Shown here: positions 59,351-64,000 of the stretch, piece by piece
How the letters are laid out: the number at the start of each line of letters is the position of its first letter
How positions within the stretch are numbered: the first letter of the stretch is position 1
Assembly: GCA_963971285.1 (NCBI GenBank)
Contig: OZ020257.1
Span: 10,368,602 to 10,432,601, forward strand
DNA length: 64,000 nucleotides
Direction: 5' to 3'
DNA from: Astropecten irregularis
Lineage: Eukaryota > Echinodermata > Asteroidea > Paxillosida > Astropectinidae
Position numbers and translations under genes: made by a program
Notes under the pieces: generated by a model
Seen by the model: the letters and a program-made list of their open reading frames with translations, nothing else
Told to the model about the DNA's origin: nothing
Databases searched by the model: none

Positions 59351-59559
59351 TTATTATGTTAGTCCCTCGACCATTTTGATCGACGGATAATCACATGCTT
59401 ATCGTTATATGCCAACGACGGAAATTTTTACCACTTGCGAAACCAACAAACTAAATTGGGATCCGCCCCTGTAATTACGCACGCCCTTTATCGAATGGCA
59501 TCATCCAAACGTTATATTGAAAAGAGAATTAAATGCTACGGTGTTCCATTTGTGCCGTC

Positions 59560-59700
59560 ATCGCGTCGCATTTCTTTCTTTCTTTTTTTGCCGTCGCCTT
59601 TTTTTTTTTGCCGTTGCATTTTGTTTTGCCGTCGCATTTTTTTGCGTCGCATTTTATTTTTTTGCCTCGCATTTTCTTTTTGCCGTCACATTTTTTCCGG
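59560..59700 (+). repeat. T-rich GCCGTCGCAT simple repeat
   Basis: Irregular repetition of TTTTTTTGCCGTCGCAT-like words. The open frames through it are low-complexity. Confidence 0.7.
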
Positions 59701-60360
59701 TGATAATATGCCGAGCCCTTTATTTTTATCCTTTTATTGGAGGCTCAAAACATAATTTCCTGGTTTTTTGTTATTAAACAATTTTAAAAATTCAATAAAG
59801 TTGTTCTCACACTAAAAGGTTTTTTTCATCACACGGTCCTGTTTCCTTCTTGCTAACGTTACATTAACATATTCAATTCAATTCAATTCAATTCAATAGC
59901 ACATTTATTTCAAACTCTGTAACGTGACATCACAATACGGGCGTTTCACAATTAAGAGCGCCACCAAGAGGGCAGCAGGGAGAGGCCGATTTACGAGGTG
60001 CATGATGGGAAATTGTCAACATTGGAAATTTCCCCCTATGCGTTCAATTGTCTTCGCCATTTAACCCACCGTATATCTTTCATCCATAGGTATTTCTCAA
60101 TGTTTTCCAGTTTGGATGTGTGTGTTGTGCATCCGAAAGATTCGCAAACATAAACCATTGTGATAACACGTGAAATAAACGCACAAAACGACCCAAGAAT
60201 TAGCAATAACGTTGAACGTATAGGGGAAAAATCTCCAATGTTTCCAAAAGGTTACAGTCAATAAAAGAACATACATAAAGGAAAAAAGAACTATGATCGG
60301 ATGGCAACTTTAGAGCTCCGTACAATTGAATCGTTATTTTAGATTTATCTTAAAAACAAT
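59701..60360. other. No gene; (ATTCA)n microsatellite
   Basis: An ATTCA tandem run at about 59870-59898 leads into AGCACATTTATTTC, which resembles the end of a LINE, but no coding part is seen. The rest is unrecognised. Confidence 0.4.
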
Positions 60361-60502
60361 AGGCCGTGTCCCAATATTATTATCTGGCTGCGACTGCAAA
60401 TTACGCATGTACCTATGGCAGCCACTGGCCAGTGACTGCAGCCGCTTCCATAGACGTTTGTGTTATTTGCGGTCGCAGCCAGAGAATTTGAACACGGCCT
60501 TA
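60361..60502. repeat. 142-bp MITE (AGGCCGTGT ends)
   Basis: AGGCCGTGTCCCAATATTATT... pairs imperfectly with ...GAATTTGAACACGGCCTTA, and TCTGGCTGCGAC / GTCGCAGCCAGA pair inside. Confidence 0.65.
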
Positions 60503-61361
60503 TGCTATTGGAATGAATAATGAGGAGCAAAGGGGCAATTTTCAAGACAATTTGTGATGATGTCATTCGGAACATTTTACTTGATTTTTCTTTTGCGTGC
60601 AATTTAAAATTAGAGGGTCTATACTCTTTAGAAGTGTTTGAGGGCGCTAAAACCACTAAGACCAAGGCAAGTACTTTAAACCAGTGCAGGACTGTGGATA
60701 CTTCGAAATGAAGTGGGCCTAGGAAACAAGTGAATGTACCGGCGGTAACTGGTACTCAAATTTGTCAGCGAACGCACAGATGTATGCTTAGTCTGTGATG
60801 GGAGTTTGTTAAATACAGGCAAGTTACAAAAGACAATGCATTGTCCTTGTTAAATAAACATTTATGTTTGGATTTGCTTTTAATGTTCCTGTTATTGTTC
60901 CCTTTCACGCCTTGCATGTCTTAAAATTTGACCTTTATATTAAACGGAATTTAGATTTATATCTGGATTACCTGATTGAAACGCTTTTGATTGATCTCTT
61001 TCGGGGTGAAAACAATCATATTTAACGATGAACAAAATGTTTTACCAAGTGCAAAGATGGATTGCTTTTATAGAGAGGATGGTAGTTTACTCGTAATGCA
61101 CGTTTAAGTTGTAAATCAATAATACTGTAAAAAGAAATTCTATGAATGTTGTCGTAATTCATCACAGTGAAAGACTTTTGTATAAGAAACAGGCAATTGT
61201 CAATTCTTAAATTTGCAATAACACATGTACATGGAGAGTATTCTTATACTGAATATCATATGCATAACGATTGGTTAAGAGCAAACTATATATACACATC
61301 AGAATCCTAGATTGTAATATGACCTTTACGTATTTGTTGCCATGGTTTCTTGGGTTTTTTG
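60503..61361. other. No gene recognised
   Basis: AT-rich DNA. The block GATGGCAACTTTAGAGCTCC (60299 onward) recurs at about 62302, so part of this region belongs to a dispersed repeat. Confidence 0.4.
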
Positions 61362-61505
61362 TGAACTGAAAATGGCAACTAATATCTTTTTTTTTCATTG
61401 CGCTGTTTCCCTGGCAGGCTCCAAACAATTTTCGGTTGTCAGAAAAAGGGTCAGAAAAATTGCCGATTTCTATTTGCTGAATTATTGCCAAGCTTCTAGC
61501 AATGC
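61362..61505 (+). repeat. Dispersed repeat, copy A
   Basis: GAAAATGGCAACTAATA, CGCTGTTTCCCTGGCAGGCTC and TCAGAAAAATTGCC occur in the same order at 62929-63062. The family is unknown to me; no protein is evident. Confidence 0.6.
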
Positions 61506-61631
61506 TTCTGAACAAACGAACGGGCGTGGCAAACATTACAAATACTGTGCGTATAGCCAGATGCTGTATTTACTGTTATAGGCGTTTCCTAGGCAACGTG
61601 GACGCCAAACAATGAGGCTAGCTACTTCTAT

Positions 61632-62093
61632 TTGGCAGAATGTTCGCATTCTGGAAGTGAGCGTAGTTATTAATAAAATATTGCCTCTATTAAGTGGCAC
61701 AGCAATAAATTCGCTATGACGTTCACTATCAATTATAAATATTAAGTGCTTGGAGATAGGAGGGTCTGACGCGTTTCGATCCCAGTTGGCAGGGTGTTCA
61801 CATTCTGGAAGTGAGCGTAGTTATTAATAAAATGTTGCCTCTATTAAGTGGCACAGCAATAAATTCGCTATGACCTTCACTATCAATTATAAATATTAAG
61901 TGCTTGGAGATAGGAGGGTCTGACGCGTTTCGATCCCAGTTGGCAGGGTGTTCAAATTCTGGAAGTGAGCGTAGTTATTAATAAAATATTGCCTCTATTA
62001 AGTGGCACAGCAATAAATTCGCTATGACGTTTACTATCAATTATAAATATTAAGTGCTTGGAGATAGGAGGGTCTGACGCGTTTCGATCCCAG
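61632..62093 (+). repeat. Tandem repeat, three copies of 154 bp
   Basis: Identical spacing of CTGGAAGTGAGCG at 61651, 61805 and 61959 gives a period of 154. Copies start TTGGCAGGGTGTTC (first: TTGGCAGAATGTTC) and end CGTTTCGATCCCAG. Only a few substitutions separate the copies, so the duplication is recent. Confidence 0.9.
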
Positions 62094-62928
62094 CAGGATC
62101 TTTATCGAGGGCGAAATGACAAGAGAACAAAAGAATGCAAATGAAGATACAGTGAAGATGTCGACATTTTCCGATAATTTATCATGGGTTGAAGTTATCA
62201 TCATGGGATGACGAAATCCTAAAAATTCGGATGTCGACATCGCGCCCGTAATAATGATGTCGTCGTCCCGAGATAATTTATCTCAGGATTTCAACCAGTC
62301 GGATGGCAACTTTAGAGCTCCGTACATTATGTATATAAAGTTAATTTCAAAACAAGGAGACCTACCATGTTGCTTGTCAGTGCTATGACAGTAATGCTAA
62401 GGATTTCCTTATTAAAAATCCGTAATCTAACAAAAAATAAATGTAATTTTAATTGTCTAATTATTATCGCTAATTTACTGTTCTCTTGTCATGTTTAACT
62501 TGCCGTAAAATGATTGATCATTGAGATAAATAAATTACGGAAACAGACGAACAGTGTTTCATCTTCAATTTCTGTACAGTAGTCGAAGTGACACACATTT
62601 TGAGTAAAAATAACCCAAATAATGAGTAAAATATGTGACACAACGGCATTGTGTACAAAGATACAGGTGTTTAAAATGTGGTCTTCAGTTGCGTTAAATT
62701 TGACACAACAAAGTTGGGTAACAATGTTGACGTCGTTGTTTGGTAAATGTTTTGCGCAATAATTTATTAAAACTTGACACAACCACTCTTGTGTATAATT
62801 ATAGCATTTGACGCGGCAAACGACCATGTTCCCTTTTTACTACCACAAAGGGTAAGATTTATAACGCAATGTTGGGTCTTTTTTTAGTGTGAATGGTTTC
62901 TTGTTTTCTTTTTGTGTGAACTAGGGTG
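62094..62928. other. No gene recognised
   Basis: AT-rich DNA with several ATAATTTATC-type inverted words (62160-62290). The minus open frame 62495-62827 shows no family features. Confidence 0.35.
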
Positions 62929-63062
62929 ATGAAAATGGCAACTAATTTTTTTTCATTACGCTGTTTCCCTGACAGGCTCCGAACAATATTGGGCTGTCAG
63001 AAAAAGGTTCAGAAAAATTGCCTATTTGTATTTGCTCGATATTGCCACGCTTGTAACAATAT
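62929..63062 (+). repeat. Dispersed repeat, copy B
   Basis: Second copy of the 61362 repeat (GAAAATGGCAACTAAT...CCTGACAGGCTCCGAACAAT). Confidence 0.6.
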
Positions 63063-63684
63063 TATAAGACATAGTATATGTGGACACTTTCAGAAGCCGT
63101 GGCTTGTATTGAAAGTGTCGTAAACAAAAGGCAATATGCCTATACGTAGATATTTAATTAACAAAAGATATGTAAATTCAGGACTTCTTAGGACAAAACA
63201 GACAAAAGAAGACAAAGGACGACCAGATGAACAAACACTTTATCACTGAGACAAAGCCATGTGGGCAAAGCCATGTGGATCGGCCCGCCGAAAAACAACG
63301 CAAGCGGGGAGTCACCAAGTGTCTCCATGACCGCGCCAGGGGCGTAGCTAACCCCCCCCCACCCCCCCCCCCCCCCTAGGCCGCGGTGCACGGCCACCGA
63401 GAGACGACATGTGCATGCCGTTATCACAGCCAACGGGTACCCACCACCCTTCATCCGGCGTGCTTCGAGGCCCAGGACAAGCACTGAAACCGAGTAGTTT
63501 GAGAGCGAGGTGGGTTTTAATCATAATATTGACTGAGTACAAAAGGTTTGAGTGCATATTTCTATTGGATTTAATGTATACGAATGAGAGAACGGGCGTC
63601 TTAAGTTGCACATCCCTGGGCTTTGGCCCCCTAGGCACCAAAGTTGCCCCAAATATCGATTTATTTCTAACTTTTGAGTACAAC
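63063..63684. other. No gene; long C-run near a hAT-like end
   Basis: CAGGGGCGTAGCTAACC at about 63338 followed by a C-run to 63377 resembles the left end of a hAT-type MITE, but no matching right end was found. Confidence 0.35.
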
Positions 63685-63775
63685 CATGAAATAATAATGA
63701 AAATGCGGATGAATAGGGTGAACAAGAAGTAGTCTAGTCATGTTTTCCTGAATGTGGCCACAATTTGTTTTTTTA
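63685..63775. repeat. Fragment of the C1q array unit
   Basis: GAAAATGCGGATGAATAGGG...GAACAAGAAGTAGTCTAG...TGTGGCCACAATTTG matches unit sequence at 28164-28250, 38920-39005 and 48605-48700. In U1-U3 this block lies about 1.5 kb before the next C1q gene. Confidence 0.75.
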
Positions 63776-63782
63776 GATTAAA

Positions 63783-64000
63783 GAAAATTAGGGAGCACTT
63801 AAAGACTAACTATGAGGAAAACTATACATAAGCTTTCGTAATAACCACTATCTCATCAGATGTAATGAAATGGAGCATCCTCAACATGAGGTTATATAAA
63901 CTGGTATAAAGCAATGAAGCATGTCCAAACAAAAGGGAGCATGATGAGTCATAACTGGGAGTAGTAGTGGGACATGAAACCACGGTCCCTATTTTTGCTG
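63783..64000 (-). mobile_element. Possible Penelope-like element end
   Basis: GACTAACTATGAGGAAAACT, CATAAGCTTTCGTAATAACC and ATCTCATCAGATG resemble the conserved ends of Penelope-like elements, which carry hammerhead ribozymes. On the minus strand CTGATGA (63853-63859) and CGAAA (63834-63838) match a hammerhead core. The element runs off the window. Confidence 0.4.

Larger units (their letters stand above)
58005..59535. repeat. Degenerate unit U5 of the array
   Basis: Carries fragments of the unit in order: collagen codons, an unrelated block, signal-peptide region, 5' flank, an inverted block (58678-58830), then flank to the ACGCACGCCC...AAAAGAGAATTAAATGC region, after which homology stops. 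It is much more diverged than U1-U4. Confidence 0.75.

Noticed and set aside
21032-59535. CRISPR-like or prokaryotic operon structure
   Set aside because: The repeats are kilobase-scale animal segmental duplications; there are no short regularly spaced repeats and genes have introns.
59435-59777. Phe/Arg/Cys-rich frames
   Set aside because: Translation of the T-rich GCCGTCGCAT simple repeat.

Overview
The window is AT-rich animal DNA: spliced genes with canonical GT/AG borders, tRNA-derived SINEs, many short inverted-repeat DNA elements and a secreted collagen/C1q gene family. It looks like a marine invertebrate deuterostome (echinoderm, hemichordate or cephalochordate). That placement is inference from gene and repeat content; the species is not identified.

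Region 1 (1-4890) holds one candidate terminal exon (1544-1620) and a nest of three transposons (2270-3455). Region 2 (4893-15340, + strand) is a complete ten-exon gene for a family S28 serine carboxypeptidase-like protease of the PRSS16 type. It is 534 codons long, with signal peptide, Ser/Asp/His triad and a hydrophobic C-terminal tail. Eight of its nine introns contain recognisable mobile elements. Region 3 (15341-21030) is transposon-rich: a PIF/Harbinger remnant with a Myb/SANT-like ORF and a transposase N-terminus, a second Harbinger end, a 480-bp inverted-repeat element and a hairpin.

Region 4 (21032-59535) is the main feature: a head-to-tail array of four units (U1-U4, about 7.4-10.6 kb each) and a decaying fifth. 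Each intact unit carries one intact minus-strand gene for a secreted collagen-C1q protein (268 or 270 aa). The collagen stalks are nearly invariant, and most differences between the first two genes lie in the C1q head. Insertions shared or private among units (a solo LTR, TTAA elements, a hAT MITE, a perfect 127-bp palindrome) show a mosaic history: the C1q ends group U1+U2 against U3+U4, while the other half of the unit groups U2+U3 against U1+U4.

Region 5 (59536-64000) has no recognised gene. It holds a 3 x 154-bp tandem repeat, several MITEs, a repeat pair, a small fragment of the array unit at 63685-63775 (so array sequence reappears) and a possible Penelope-like end with a hammerhead-like core.

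Functionally, the protease and the C1q genes need not be linked. The C1q array looks like a lectin or immune-recognition cluster expanding by unequal exchange.
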